DNA of 42,791 nucleotides from Paracoccus sp. JM45. GTDB taxonomy: Bacteria; Pseudomonadota; Alphaproteobacteria; Rhodobacterales; Rhodobacteraceae. The position numbers and the translations under genes were made by a program. A model generated the notes under the pieces. It made no database searches. It saw only the letters and a program-made list of their open reading frames with translations, and was not told the origin of the DNA. How positions within the stretch are numbered: the first letter of the stretch is position 1; every line of letters begins with the position of its first letter. The stretch covers positions 1 to 42,791 of the forward strand of contig NZ_QQVY01000017.1 in assembly GCF_003590715.1 (NCBI RefSeq). Direction: 5' to 3'. Below are positions 8,348 through 16,634 of the stretch, piece by piece.

Positions 8348-8770
8348 TCATCTTGCAGCGATCAGGGCTGCAGCTAGGTTCCAATTGGCGGTGTAGCTGC
8401 AATCGGTCTTGTCATAGCGTGTTGCTATACCTCGGAATTCCTTGATCTTTGCGAAGTAGTTTTCAACCATATGGCGCCACTTGTAAGCGTCTGCGTCGTA
8501 GTTACGCTGTTGCTTTCGGTTTGATTTCGGTGGGATCACGGCGCATGCCCCATGTGCATCCAGTTCTTCCAGAAGCCAGTTCGCGTCAAACGCTTTGTCT
8601 GCCAGAAGAGCCCCGAAGGGAACGTTACGGATCAGAGGCGCGACGCCTTTTGTGTCATGTGCCTGCCCGGGCAATAATAGGAAACGGATCAGATTGCCGA
8701 GCGCATCCACAAGCGCGACGATGTTAGTCGTCAGGCCGCCACGCGAGCGTCCGATGGCCTGAGCCTGAGT
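8348..8770 (-). CDS. IS5-family transposase, C-terminal frame (orf2)
   Basis: Open frame from 8770 to the TGA at 8348-8350: TQAQAIGRSRGGLTTNIVAL, then VDALGNLIRFLLLPGQAHD, with the second catalytic Asp in ALLADKAFDAN and the Glu in HMVENYFAKIKEFRGIATRY. It has no good start of its own upstream of the conserved region, so it is expected to be made as a fusion with orf1. Fusion would be by a -1 shift at the A4G5 run at 8771-8780. The frame is intact. Confidence 0.8.
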   Translation of the reverse strand, partial: TQAQAIGRSRGGLTTNIVALVDALGNLIRFLLLPGQAHDTKGVAPLIRNVPFGALLADKAFDANWLLEELDAHGACAVIPPKSNRKQQRNYDADAYKWRHMVENYFAKIKEFRGIATRYDKTDCSYTANWNLAAALIAAR

Positions 8771-9105
8771 CCCCCTTTTGCGCCGGTTGCCTTTTGGTGA
8801 ACCTGAACGATGGTGCCGTCGATGAGGGCATATTCAAGGTCGGGGTCACCACTCATGGCTATGAAAAGGCTCTCGAAAACCCCTGCTTTCGCCCATCTGC
8901 GGAAGCGGCGGAACTGGCTGTTCCAGTTGCCGAAGGCGGGCGGCAGATCGCGCCATGGAGACCCGGTGCGAACGCGCCAGAACACCGCTTCCAGAAACAG
9001 ACGGTTATCATTTGCCGTCGCCCCCGCGTCGCTGGTTTTTCCCGGCAAATGCGGCTCAAGCCGCCGCCACACACGATCCGTCACCACAAAGCGCTGCTCG
9101 TTCAT
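8731..9105 (-). CDS. IS5-family transposase, N-terminal frame (orf1)
   Basis: 124 residues: MNEQRFVVTDRVWRRLEPHL, the DUF4096-type N-terminal block with FLEAVFWRVRTGSPWRDLPP and FGNWNSQFRRFRRWAKAGVF. It is followed by the first catalytic Asp in YALIDGTIVQVHQ. After GAKGG the zero frame goes off into RLRPSDARVAA and stops. A -1 shift in the run AAAAGGGGG at 8771-8779 continues the family sequence as orf2. This two-frame layout is usual for the IS427 subgroup. Confidence 0.82.
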   Translation of the reverse strand: MNEQRFVVTDRVWRRLEPHLPGKTSDAGATANDNRLFLEAVFWRVRTGSPWRDLPPAFGNWNSQFRRFRRWAKAGVFESLFIAMSGDPDLEYALIDGTIVQVHQKATGAKGGLRLRPSDARVAA

Positions 9106-9202
9106 CCCAACCTCCGTTTGGGAGATTTGAATCAGAAATCAAAATCTATGGAAAGTATGATTGTCCACGGGCCCTAGAAAGCTTTCGATTTGATCGGACG
9201 GG

Positions 9203-9240
9203 ACAAATAACCATTTGTATATTAAGGCGTCAAATACAAA
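9203..9240. promoter_or_regulatory. Overlapping inverted repeats upstream of the M24 peptidase gene
   Basis: ACAAAT (9203-9208) pairs with ATTTGT (9213-9218) across 4 bases. TTTGTAT (9214-9220) pairs with ATACAAA (9234-9240) across 13 bases, so three ACAAAT-like half-sites are spaced through the promoter. This resembles a multi-site operator, for example for a GntR-type regulator, but no regulator gene is adjacent. Confidence 0.3.
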
Positions 9241-9257
9241 GCCAATAAAGGGTGATC

Positions 9258-10451
9258 ATGACTGATAGAATGACCTCTGCTGATCACAATGTGGATCGCC
9301 AACTTGCCGGTTTCCGACCGGTGAACGCAACGCCGATTTCAGATAGCGCGCATCAAAAGCGGATTGCATCGCTGCAGGCACAGATCGGCATCAGCGGTCT
9401 GGCGGCAGTTTGGTTGGATGCGTCATCCTCGTTGACGTATTTTACTGGATTGTCGCTTGGGCAGTCCGAACGTATCCACGGCGCTTTGATTATGGCAGAT
9501 GGTCCGCCGGTCTATGTTACACCGGTGTTCGAGGCCCCCAAGCTGAACAGCATGATGCGTTTGCCGGGCCCTTTGTTGATGTGGGAAGAACATGAAGACC
9601 CTTTCGCCCTGATTGCCGGACATGTCGCGCAATATAAGGGGCGCGGGCTGGGCTTGGACCCTGCGACCCTTTTCCGTTTTGCATCCCGTCTGACGCACGA
9701 AATGCAGGGGAATGTCGTGTTGGCGGAAGATATGATTAGCGGGCTTCGCCAAATCAAATCAGCCGAAGAAATCACTATTATCCAGACCGCCATGAATGCC
9801 AGCTGGCAGGTCCAGAAAGCCGTCCATGCCCATTTGCGCACAGGCATTACAACCACCGAAGTTTGCAGTTTCGTCGACGAAGCCCATATCGCGCTTGGCT
9901 TGAAGCCTCTTTTTGTTGCTGTCCAGTTCGGAGAAGCGACTGCATATCCGCATGGTGTCCCCTATCCGCAGACCCTGAAGCAGGGCGATATGGTTCTGGT
10001 CGATATGGGGGGCACGTTGCACGGCTATCAGTCCGACATCACCCGAACCTACGTCTTCGGCGATCCCTCGCCGCGTCAACGGCAGCTGTGGCAGGCTGAA
10101 CATGATGCCCATCGCGCGGCTTTTGATGCGGCGCAACTTGGTGTCAGTTGCGAGGATGTGGACGCGGCGGCCCGTGCATCGCTTGCTGCAGCAAGTTTTG
10201 GTCCGGGATATGATGTTCCCGGATTGCCGCATCGCACCGGCCACGGTCTGGGGCTTGATATCCACGAGGCTCCCTATATCGTTCAAGGAAACAGTACTCG
10301 GTTGCAAACCGGCATGTGTTTTTCGGTCGAGCCGATGCTCTGCGTCTATGGCGAATGCGGCGTCCGGTTGGAGGATATTGCTTATATGACCGATACCGGC
10401 CCGCGATGGTTCAGCCGGCCTTCTGCCAGTCTGGACAAACCCTTCGGGTAA
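9258..10451 (+). CDS. M24-family Xaa-Pro-type metallopeptidase
   Basis: 397 residues from the ATG at 9258 (TAAAGGG upstream; an in-frame GTG at 9252 is less well placed). The N-terminal creatinase-like domain (about 30-165) precedes a pita-bread catalytic domain with all five dinuclear metal ligands: Asp249 (LVDMGG), Asp260 (SDITRTYVFG), His329 (HRTGHGLGL), Glu358 (FSVEPML) and Glu372 (VRLEDI). Such enzymes are cytoplasmic Xaa-Pro dipeptidases/aminopeptidase-P relatives, but creatinase and ectoine hydrolase share the fold. The gene stands alone between the IS5 element and the convergent cutC, with only 28 bases between stops. Its closeness to the two M81 peptidase genes could mean a peptide is one of the island's substrates, but this is only context. 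Confidence 0.85.
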   Translation: MTDRMTSADHNVDRQLAGFRPVNATPISDSAHQKRIASLQAQIGISGLAAVWLDASSSLTYFTGLSLGQSERIHGALIMADGPPVYVTPVFEAPKLNSMMRLPGPLLMWEEHEDPFALIAGHVAQYKGRGLGLDPATLFRFASRLTHEMQGNVVLAEDMISGLRQIKSAEEITIIQTAMNASWQVQKAVHAHLRTGITTTEVCSFVDEAHIALGLKPLFVAVQFGEATAYPHGVPYPQTLKQGDMVLVDMGGTLHGYQSDITRTYVFGDPSPRQRQLWQAEHDAHRAAFDAAQLGVSCEDVDAAARASLAAASFGPGYDVPGLPHRTGHGLGLDIHEAPYIVQGNSTRLQTGMCFSVEPMLCVYGECGVRLEDIAYMTDTGPRWFSRPSASLDKPFG

Positions 10452-10479
10452 GGGCTGGGGATCGGTCCGGACGGGGGTG

Positions 10480-11211
10480 TCAATCTTGGGATGTCAGCCG
10501 GTCCAGCGCGGCGCGCAGGGCCGCAACCTTTGTAATATCCGTAGTTTTTGCGCCAGCTGGTTGAAAGCCGAAGTATTCGACATTCGGATCGACGGGTGGC
10601 GGGCAGGATGAACTGCAGGACGCGTGAACTTCGGATAGGGGTAGGGTTGTGGCCAACTGCCCGATATTTGCGGCAGAAAGGCCACCGCCGGGCATTATGA
10701 CAACGCCAGCCGCGGCTTTCTGCATTGCGACCAGCCTGTCCGCCCCTTCCAGTGCCGTTCGCGCGCCGCCAGAAGACAGCACACGCCTTATGCCCAGATC
10801 ACGGCACAGGGCGAGCGCCTTGAAAGGATCAGGTGTCAGGTCCACAGCGCGGTGCAGCGTGATGTGCATTCCTTTTGAAGCATCGACCAGCTTCCCCAAG
10901 ACAACCGCATCCAGTTGCCCGTCCGGCTTTGACGCGCCGATCACAACGCCAGCAAGACCGGCATCGCGAGCAGCCTTGATGTCGGCCAGCTGGATGTCCA
11001 ATTCGGACGGGGACCAGACAAAATCACCGGCACGGGGACGGATCATTGCCAATACGGGCAGGGGACCACGGGCAGCGATCTGCATAAGACCGGCAGATGG
11101 CGTCAGACCGCCAAGCGCCAAGGCAGAGCACAGCTCCAGCCTTTGGGCGCCGCCTGCCGTGGCCGCGATTATCCCCGCGGCATCATCGACACAAATTTCC
11201 AGCGTGATCAT
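10480..11211 (-). CDS. cutC: CutC-family protein
   Basis: 243 residues, full length for CutC, a TIM-barrel protein first linked to copper homeostasis in E. coli but of disputed biochemical role. It begins MITLEICVDDAAG and keeps the family blocks GGAQRLELCSALALGGLTPS, MIRPRAGDFVWS, VVIGASKPDG, ITLHRAVDL, RRVLSSGG and the C-terminal GVVIMPGGGLSAANI. The ATG at 11211 overlaps the stop of the upstream transporter gene by one base (TAATG), so it is the last gene of the six-gene leftward unit led by the RpiR regulator. No copper genes lie around it. The operon context with a hexosaminidase suggests an enzymatic role in sugar metabolism, which is inference. Confidence 0.88.
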   Translation of the reverse strand: MITLEICVDDAAGIIAATAGGAQRLELCSALALGGLTPSAGLMQIAARGPLPVLAMIRPRAGDFVWSPSELDIQLADIKAARDAGLAGVVIGASKPDGQLDAVVLGKLVDASKGMHITLHRAVDLTPDPFKALALCRDLGIRRVLSSGGARTALEGADRLVAMQKAAAGVVIMPGGGLSAANIGQLATTLPLSEVHASCSSSCPPPVDPNVEYFGFQPAGAKTTDITKVAALRAALDRLTSQD

Positions 11212-12398
11212 TATATTCGTCTTTCCAATACGACCAACAGCCCGGCCCCCAGAACACCGGCGACACCGCCAAGGACCGCGGCCGTTCCATAGCCGCCGAT
11301 CGCCGTTCCAAGGGCGAAGACCATCGATCCAAGCCCTGCGCCCAAAAACATATTGACCGCAATCAGCGATGCCGACAGTCCGGGGCGGTCGCGGATCAGA
11401 TCCAGCAGATAGCTGATCGGCAGTGAAATGATCCCCGCCGCAGCAATTCCTGCAATAACGCTGGCCATATAGACATGCCAAGGCGCCGATGCCCCCGCGA
11501 TGGCCAGCAGGTATCCCAGATACAGGACTGCAGATACCGCCAGCGCAATCGTCAGATGCATATGGCGCATGATAGCGGCCCAGATGACCATAAAGACCAC
11601 CTCTAACAGCGCGACCATGCCGACCAGAAACCCGATGTCCGATGCCACTCCGTTCGCGCGCCCCGTTACGATCAGTGGCAGCACCATGGCATTGACGGTC
11701 AGCACTTGTGTAATCAATGCAACCCCTGCAATGCGCAGGACCATCCCGCGCGACAGCACACCCAAGAGATCTGGCAAAGCGGGAACGTGCTGTCGGACAG
11801 GCGCGGAAGTATCCGGCTTTAGACCCAAGGCGATGGTCAACATACAGCAGCCGGCAAAGGTCGCGGCAATCAGATAAGCGGTCATCATGCTGTCATGCCG
11901 CGCAAGGATCAACCCGACAATGCCGGGGACCAGAACCCATGACAGCGACACCATCATCCGCATCAGGGCATTGGCGATAGCAGCCTCGTCCGGGGCAAAA
12001 CGTGCCGTCTGTGTGCGGACGTTGCCGAACAGCATGGAGTTGGTCGCATGGAACAGTGCCAGCGGAAAAATGGTGGCCAAAGCGAACGTCATCTGTGTAG
12101 GGTTCAACCAGATCAGCCCGTAACCGACTAGCCCGAATGCAGACACGAACACCAAAGGCTTGCGATAGCTTTGATACCGGTCCGACAGATACCCGCTGAC
12201 CACGGCAATCAGCACATGCGCGACCGAGGCGGTAAAGCTGATCGCCGCATAGGCGCTGTCGGACAAGCCCAGTTCGCGGATCCCGATCACTGCCTGATAG
12301 GGTGATGTCGCGGCCCCCGCAAAACCGTAAAGAAAGATTGCCGCCGCTGACACGCGCACCACACTGTGGTCGCGCAGGATGGTGAACCACGCTGTCAT
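11211..12398 (-). CDS. MFS transporter, sugar-efflux (SET) type
   Basis: 395 residues with about 12 hydrophobic segments. The loop 2-3 motif SGYLSDRYQSYRKPL matches MFS motif A. The stretches ATSPYQAVIGIRELGLSDSA and LFHATNSMLFGNVRTQTARF resemble the sugar efflux transporters SetA/SotA. The start overlaps the upstream M81 gene by 4 bases (ATGA) and the stop overlaps cutC by one base, so the three are translationally coupled. In this operon it may export an unwanted sugar or exchange substrate and product. Import is equally possible, since SET-like proteins are poorly characterised outside enterobacteria. Confidence 0.82.
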   Translation of the reverse strand: MTAWFTILRDHSVVRVSAAAIFLYGFAGAATSPYQAVIGIRELGLSDSAYAAISFTASVAHVLIAVVSGYLSDRYQSYRKPLVFVSAFGLVGYGLIWLNPTQMTFALATIFPLALFHATNSMLFGNVRTQTARFAPDEAAIANALMRMMVSLSWVLVPGIVGLILARHDSMMTAYLIAATFAGCCMLTIALGLKPDTSAPVRQHVPALPDLLGVLSRGMVLRIAGVALITQVLTVNAMVLPLIVTGRANGVASDIGFLVGMVALLEVVFMVIWAAIMRHMHLTIALAVSAVLYLGYLLAIAGASAPWHVYMASVIAGIAAAGIISLPISYLLDLIRDRPGLSASLIAVNMFLGAGLGSMVFALGTAIGGYGTAAVLGGVAGVLGAGLLVVLERRI

Positions 12399-13834
12399 CG
12401 GGCAGCCGGAAAACGGACCGAAACTTGTGGTTTTGGAGTAAAGCCCAACCGCTTTTCAAACGGCAGGGTGCCAGCGGGGCGGTGTTTGTTCGGCAGACTT
12501 AGAATGTCCTGATTGACCACGCCCTCGGTCAGGGCCATCAGGCTGGGTGCCGCCAACGGGGCCAGTTCGAGTGACAGATACCCCGATTTGACAACCAGCA
12601 ACGCCACCGCCGCCGGATCCAGTCCCAGCTGCGTAAAATCGGCGACGTTGTGATAGGGGCGACGACGTGCTGACAGAACGACTGTAATGCCGTAAATCTG
12701 TACCACCGCCTGCCGGTCGGAACACTCCTTACCTTGATGTAATCCGATCACCCGTGCCTGAGAGATAACCGTCACGCCTGACGGATCCAGCGCTGCGCCG
12801 ATGGTCAGGGGCAGCACGGCATTGATGCCGGCGCGAAAACACGCCTCGACCGCCCAAGGGTCGGCGATGCCTGCGACCAAGGCATCCTGCCAGTCGTAAC
12901 GGATCAACGCGGCCAGCACATCCCCACGGTCCCCGACACCACCGCCGGTCGGATTGTCGCCGCTGTCGGCAAGGATCACCGGACGGGTTGTGGAATGACG
13001 GGCGATATCCAGCATTTGCTGCAGGGGGCCGGCCTGGGTTCCGAAATCAAAATCATGGCGGGCCGCCCAAAAATTCTGCGCGATTGCACGTCCTGCGGCC
13101 ATGGCCGCCTTTTTGTCGGGACCGGTCACAACCACACAGGCTGTCGCACGGGGTTCATCTGCCCAGACATAGCCGATCATCAGATCCGCGCGCCACACGC
13201 CGTCCTGTTCGTATGCCGGCAGTCCAGCATAGAGGCTGCGGGCGGGTTCATCCTCGGTCGAGGATTTTTCGCCCGGCAGCAACAGCGGAACCGGCACTCT
13301 GATAACGCCGGGGCGGATGCCGGTTTGCAATGCCTGAAGCAGCATTCCGTAAGCCGCGGTCATCGTCCGCGTCACATCGATATGCGGGGCGGTGCGATAG
13401 GCTGCAAAGATATCGATTTGATCAATGATCCGGTCCGAGACATTGCCATGCAGGTCATAGCTGGTGGCAATCAGCATCTGTGGGCCGACCGCCTGACGTA
13501 CGGCGCTGATCCAGTCGCCCTCGGCATCGAACATTCCTTCGACATGCATCGCGCCATGCATGGCCAGATAAACGGCATCAAAGGGTGCCGCGGCCTGCAA
13601 TCGGTCCAGAAATTCCAATTTCAAACGATCATAGGTGGCCCGCGATAGCGGCCCCCCCGGCACGGCGCGTGCGTGCAACAAAGGGACAGCATCTGCCGCG
13701 AACCCGTCCAGAAAGGCGAAATAGGGGTCAGCCGTCAGGCTGGCCCCTCGCAGGACGCGAAAATCATCATCCTGCATCAGAACCGGCGAATAGGTTGAAC
13801 ATTCAGTGTGTATGCCACCAACCGCAATACGCAT
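12395..13834 (-). CDS. M81-family (MlrC-like) metallopeptidase, paralogue 1
   Basis: 479 residues covering both MlrC domains (N-terminal about 1-300, C-terminal about 300-479). It starts MRIAVGGIHTECSTYSP, the family hallmark (GGxxHExxTFxP). A likely zinc set Asp127-x-His129 (SYDLHGN) and His151 (APHIDVTRT) shows the 22-residue His-His spacing I recall for MlrC. LADSGDNPTGGGVGD near 290-305 is the second family signature (D-x-x-DNPGGG). MlrC cleaves linearised microcystin beside the Adda group; most homologues have unknown substrates. AAGG lies seven bases before the ATG. It follows the GH20 gene by 31 bases and overlaps the MFS gene. A second family member lies at 18246-19748; the two are only distantly alike. 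Confidence 0.87.
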   Translation of the reverse strand: MRIAVGGIHTECSTYSPVLMQDDDFRVLRGASLTADPYFAFLDGFAADAVPLLHARAVPGGPLSRATYDRLKLEFLDRLQAAAPFDAVYLAMHGAMHVEGMFDAEGDWISAVRQAVGPQMLIATSYDLHGNVSDRIIDQIDIFAAYRTAPHIDVTRTMTAAYGMLLQALQTGIRPGVIRVPVPLLLPGEKSSTEDEPARSLYAGLPAYEQDGVWRADLMIGYVWADEPRATACVVVTGPDKKAAMAAGRAIAQNFWAARHDFDFGTQAGPLQQMLDIARHSTTRPVILADSGDNPTGGGVGDRGDVLAALIRYDWQDALVAGIADPWAVEACFRAGINAVLPLTIGAALDPSGVTVISQARVIGLHQGKECSDRQAVVQIYGITVVLSARRRPYHNVADFTQLGLDPAAVALLVVKSGYLSLELAPLAAPSLMALTEGVVNQDILSLPNKHRPAGTLPFEKRLGFTPKPQVSVRFPAAR

Positions 13835-13865
13835 AAGACGCCTTTCAGGATAAATCAGGCATTTA

Positions 13866-15770
13866 CTATAAAACGGGATGCAGACGGACCTGACGGGCGA
13901 AACGAAGCCAGTCCTTTTGTCCCGTGTGCGTCCAAGCTGCTTCGGCTACGGCGCCGAGGCGGGGGAAGACAAGATCATTGAACCATGCCGTTGTGGTATA
14001 ATGTTCGCACCAGATACAGGCCTGAACCCCGCGCATCCGTGGGCGTAAATCATCAGGAAAATCGCCTTCGGCTTCATAGGCATAGGATTGTTCTGGGGTG
14101 ACAGGCCCTGCCCAGCCCGCGCCGTTTTCAAGCCAGTCTTCCGATTGCACCATATCCAGATAATAGGCCTGTCCGGGTGTCATCACAACATCATAGCCGC
14201 GCTGCGCAAGCTCTATCCCGACTTGCGGATTTTCCCATGCCATGACCATCGTATCTTCTGGCGGTACACCGCCGCCATGCGCGATTTCATTCCAGCCGAC
14301 CATAATCTTGCCACGCTGTGTCAGCATGTCCTTGATCTTGCGCAGGAACCAGCTTTGCAACTGAAACGTCCCTGACAGTCCCTGTTGTTCCATCAACCGC
14401 TGCGCCAAGGGCGAGGTTAGCCACGCGTTCGCCGACACCTCATCCCCGCCGATATGCAGATAGCGAGATGGGAAAATCCCGATGATTTCGTCGAAGACTG
14501 TCGCCAGCATATCGAATGTCGCTGGCACCGCAGGATTAAGGGCATTGTTGAAAAAACCCTGAACCGAATAATAGCTGTTTGCAGGTTCGTCCGGGTCCAC
14601 CAGATCGGGCAGTGCAGCCAGCACCGAGGCCGCATGACCGGGGGTCTCGATTTCGGGCATGACCTCGATCCCCAGACCTGCGGCATGGGCAACGACATCG
14701 CGCATCTGGTCCTGCGTATAGAACTGATGGCTGGTGTCGGGTCCGTCGCCCAACTGGGGCAGCATATCGGGCAAAGCGGCCCCGCGTTTTGCCCCCGTGG
14801 CCGTTAACTGGGGATAGGCCATAATCTGCGCGCGCCAGCCTTCGTCATCGGTCAGATGCCAGTGGAACACATTCATCTTGTGCCACGCAAGAATGTCGAG
14901 GATGCGCTTGACCTCATCGACCGTCCAGAAATGCCGCGAAACATCCAGATGGCATCCCCGCCATGCATAGCGCGGGGCATCCTCGATGCGGCCCGTCGCC
15001 GGAAAGCGGTAATCATGTTCTGCAAAGGCCCCGTGCAGCATCTGGGCCAGCGCGATCAAGCCATAGCGCTGTCCCGTCGAGGTGGCCGCGGTCAGGGTCA
15101 CAGTCTCTGCGAAATCCAGATGATAGCTTTCGTCGGCCAAGGCCGGGTCATGGGCGAAAGACAATGCACGGCTGCCAGGCGCCGCAGTCAGCTGGAAGAC
15201 TTTGCGCGCGGCTGGAAACAGGCGGCTGTGCAAGGCATCGACCGACAGCATCAGGGCGCGGTCTGCGACCGACATGCCCGCCTGTGCATGTAACATCACG
15301 GGCGCATCGCCGGGCGTCGCCTTAATCGCGTTCGGCCATGGCAACAGTGCGAAAGGAAGGGTCAGGCATCCTTGCGGCAGGCGCGCGCGCGGCAGGGCAG
15401 GGGCCGCGCCACCTTGGGTCAGGTCACCAACCATCACCGGCAGTTTTTGCCCGTCAGCAAGCGTGATCCACGCGCTTTTGGCCGCATCATTGCGGTGGAA
15501 TGGTGACCGGTTCAGGCCGGATGCCGAAAAAAACCAGCTGTCGCCGGATGCCAAGGGTGCGCGGTTGATGGGCGCGAATTCGTGGAAATTCGCATCGCGC
15601 TGCAACAGCGTCGCGCCGGTAAGCTGGTGATCGGGCATGATCCGCGTGATCGAGGTCAGTGACAGCGTGAAATCCGTCAGCGGTGCATCGGACAGGTTCG
15701 TCAAGGTCATTTGCCATGTGCCCGCAGGTGCAGGATCGGGCAGCCATGTATTTTCCAGAAAATATGTCAT
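13866..15770 (-). CDS. GH20 beta-N-acetylhexosaminidase
   Basis: 634 residues. The ATG at 15770 has AAGG seven bases upstream and is preferred over an in-frame start 35 codons earlier. No signal peptide is evident, so it probably acts in the cytoplasm on imported oligosaccharide. A non-catalytic N-terminal domain (about 1-260) precedes the GH20 barrel: GCHLDVSRHFW near 272, HWHLTDDEGWR near 303-313, EVMPEIETPGHA near 369-380 and the catalytic Asp443-Glu444 pair in HIGGDEVSANAW. Trp-rich WNEIAHGG and WENPQ follow. The family removes terminal GlcNAc or GalNAc by substrate-assisted catalysis. It sits between an SDR and an M81 peptidase in the RpiR-led operon. With the ROK kinase across the divergent promoter it implies that an N-acetylhexosamine is released and phosphorylated. 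Confidence 0.93.
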   Translation of the reverse strand: MTYFLENTWLPDPAPAGTWQMTLTNLSDAPLTDFTLSLTSITRIMPDHQLTGATLLQRDANFHEFAPINRAPLASGDSWFFSASGLNRSPFHRNDAAKSAWITLADGQKLPVMVGDLTQGGAAPALPRARLPQGCLTLPFALLPWPNAIKATPGDAPVMLHAQAGMSVADRALMLSVDALHSRLFPAARKVFQLTAAPGSRALSFAHDPALADESYHLDFAETVTLTAATSTGQRYGLIALAQMLHGAFAEHDYRFPATGRIEDAPRYAWRGCHLDVSRHFWTVDEVKRILDILAWHKMNVFHWHLTDDEGWRAQIMAYPQLTATGAKRGAALPDMLPQLGDGPDTSHQFYTQDQMRDVVAHAAGLGIEVMPEIETPGHAASVLAALPDLVDPDEPANSYYSVQGFFNNALNPAVPATFDMLATVFDEIIGIFPSRYLHIGGDEVSANAWLTSPLAQRLMEQQGLSGTFQLQSWFLRKIKDMLTQRGKIMVGWNEIAHGGGVPPEDTMVMAWENPQVGIELAQRGYDVVMTPGQAYYLDMVQSEDWLENGAGWAGPVTPEQSYAYEAEGDFPDDLRPRMRGVQACIWCEHYTTTAWFNDLVFPRLGAVAEAAWTHTGQKDWLRFARQVRLHPVL

Positions 15771-15793
15771 CTCTTTGCCTTGCTGAACGGATT

Positions 15794-16567
15794 TTATTGA
15801 TAGTCTGCTGATTGGCTGAACGTTGTAGCCAACGCGGGAATGCCCGTTGTCAGGCCACAATCGACCGGCAGGCAAACCCCCGTGATTGCTGCTGCCAGAT
15901 CCGATGCCAGAAAGCCGACAGCTTCGGCCACATCGTGGGGTTTCACGATACGGCCAAGGGCATAATGGCGGGCAGCCTCTTCAAAGACAGCGGGGTTTGC
16001 GGTGGCGCGGGCTTCCCATGCCTGGGTGCGTACGGTGCCGGGGGCGACAACATTGGCGCGCACGCCATGTTGCCCGTATTCCACCGCAATCAGATTGGTC
16101 AGATGGATCATCCCGGCCTTGGCCGCCGAATAGGCGGGGTGGCCGAACACCCCCATCCCGTTCACCGAGGCAATGTTGACGACTGATCCTTTTGACGCAA
16201 TCAGCTGGTCGGCCACCGCCTTGAACATGATAAACGTCGCATCCAGATTTAGTGCGCGATCGGCTTGCCAGTCATCTAGTGACGTGGACTGAAGGCTGGC
16301 TGCACGCGCCGCACCGGCATTGTTGACCAGCGTGACCAGATCGCCCATGTCTGTCGTCTGCGTGGCCATTGCACCGCATGAGGCGGCATCAGTCACATCG
16401 ACCTGCATCGCCACGAACCCTGCACCCAATTGATCGGCGGCCAGTTCGGCGGCAGGCAAGTCCAGATCCGCAAGGATGATGATATCATGGTCCTGCTTTA
16501 ACCGCGCGGCAATCGCACGCCCGATATCGCCCGCACTGCCGGTAACAATGGCCAGTCTTGCCGCCAT
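15794..16567 (-). CDS. SDR-family oxidoreductase
   Basis: 257 residues from ATG 16567 with a strong GGAGGAA site; longer in-frame starts lack one. Classical SDR motifs are TGSAGDIG near the N-terminus, NNAG, and the catalytic Ser (NIASVNG), Tyr and Lys (PAYSAAKAG). It is the second gene of the RpiR-led unit, 67 bases after the regulator and 23 bases before the GH20 gene. It presumably oxidises or reduces a sugar or hydroxy-acid intermediate. Substrate and cofactor preference are not evident. Confidence 0.87.
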   Translation of the reverse strand: MAARLAIVTGSAGDIGRAIAARLKQDHDIIILADLDLPAAELAADQLGAGFVAMQVDVTDAASCGAMATQTTDMGDLVTLVNNAGAARAASLQSTSLDDWQADRALNLDATFIMFKAVADQLIASKGSVVNIASVNGMGVFGHPAYSAAKAGMIHLTNLIAVEYGQHGVRANVVAPGTVRTQAWEARATANPAVFEEAARHYALGRIVKPHDVAEAVGFLASDLAAAITGVCLPVDCGLTTGIPALATTFSQSADYQ

Positions 16568-16634
16568 GATAGGTTCCTCCGACGGAATATAAGGATCGGG
16601 GCATGCGTCCGCCGTCACATGTCCCGCAGCGGCA

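Larger units (their letters stand above)
8335..9173 (-). mobile_element. IS5-family (IS427-like) insertion sequence, apparently complete
   Basis: 839 bp bounded by perfect 12-base inverted repeats GGCCCGTGGACA (8335-8346) and TGTCCACGGGCC (9162-9173). A CTAG direct repeat (8331-8334 and 9174-9177) flanks it and fits the YTAR target preference of IS5 elements. It encodes two overlapping frames on the minus strand joined by a likely -1 frameshift. The left CTAG directly abuts the outer end of IS481 copy B. With intact ends, target duplication and DDE residues this is the only plausibly active element in the window. Confidence 0.85.

Noticed and set aside
9258..10451. Ectoine hydrolase (doeA)
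   Set aside because: Same M24 fold and length, but the N-terminal region does not match the DoeA start that I recall, and no doeB, ectoine transporter or regulator lies nearby.
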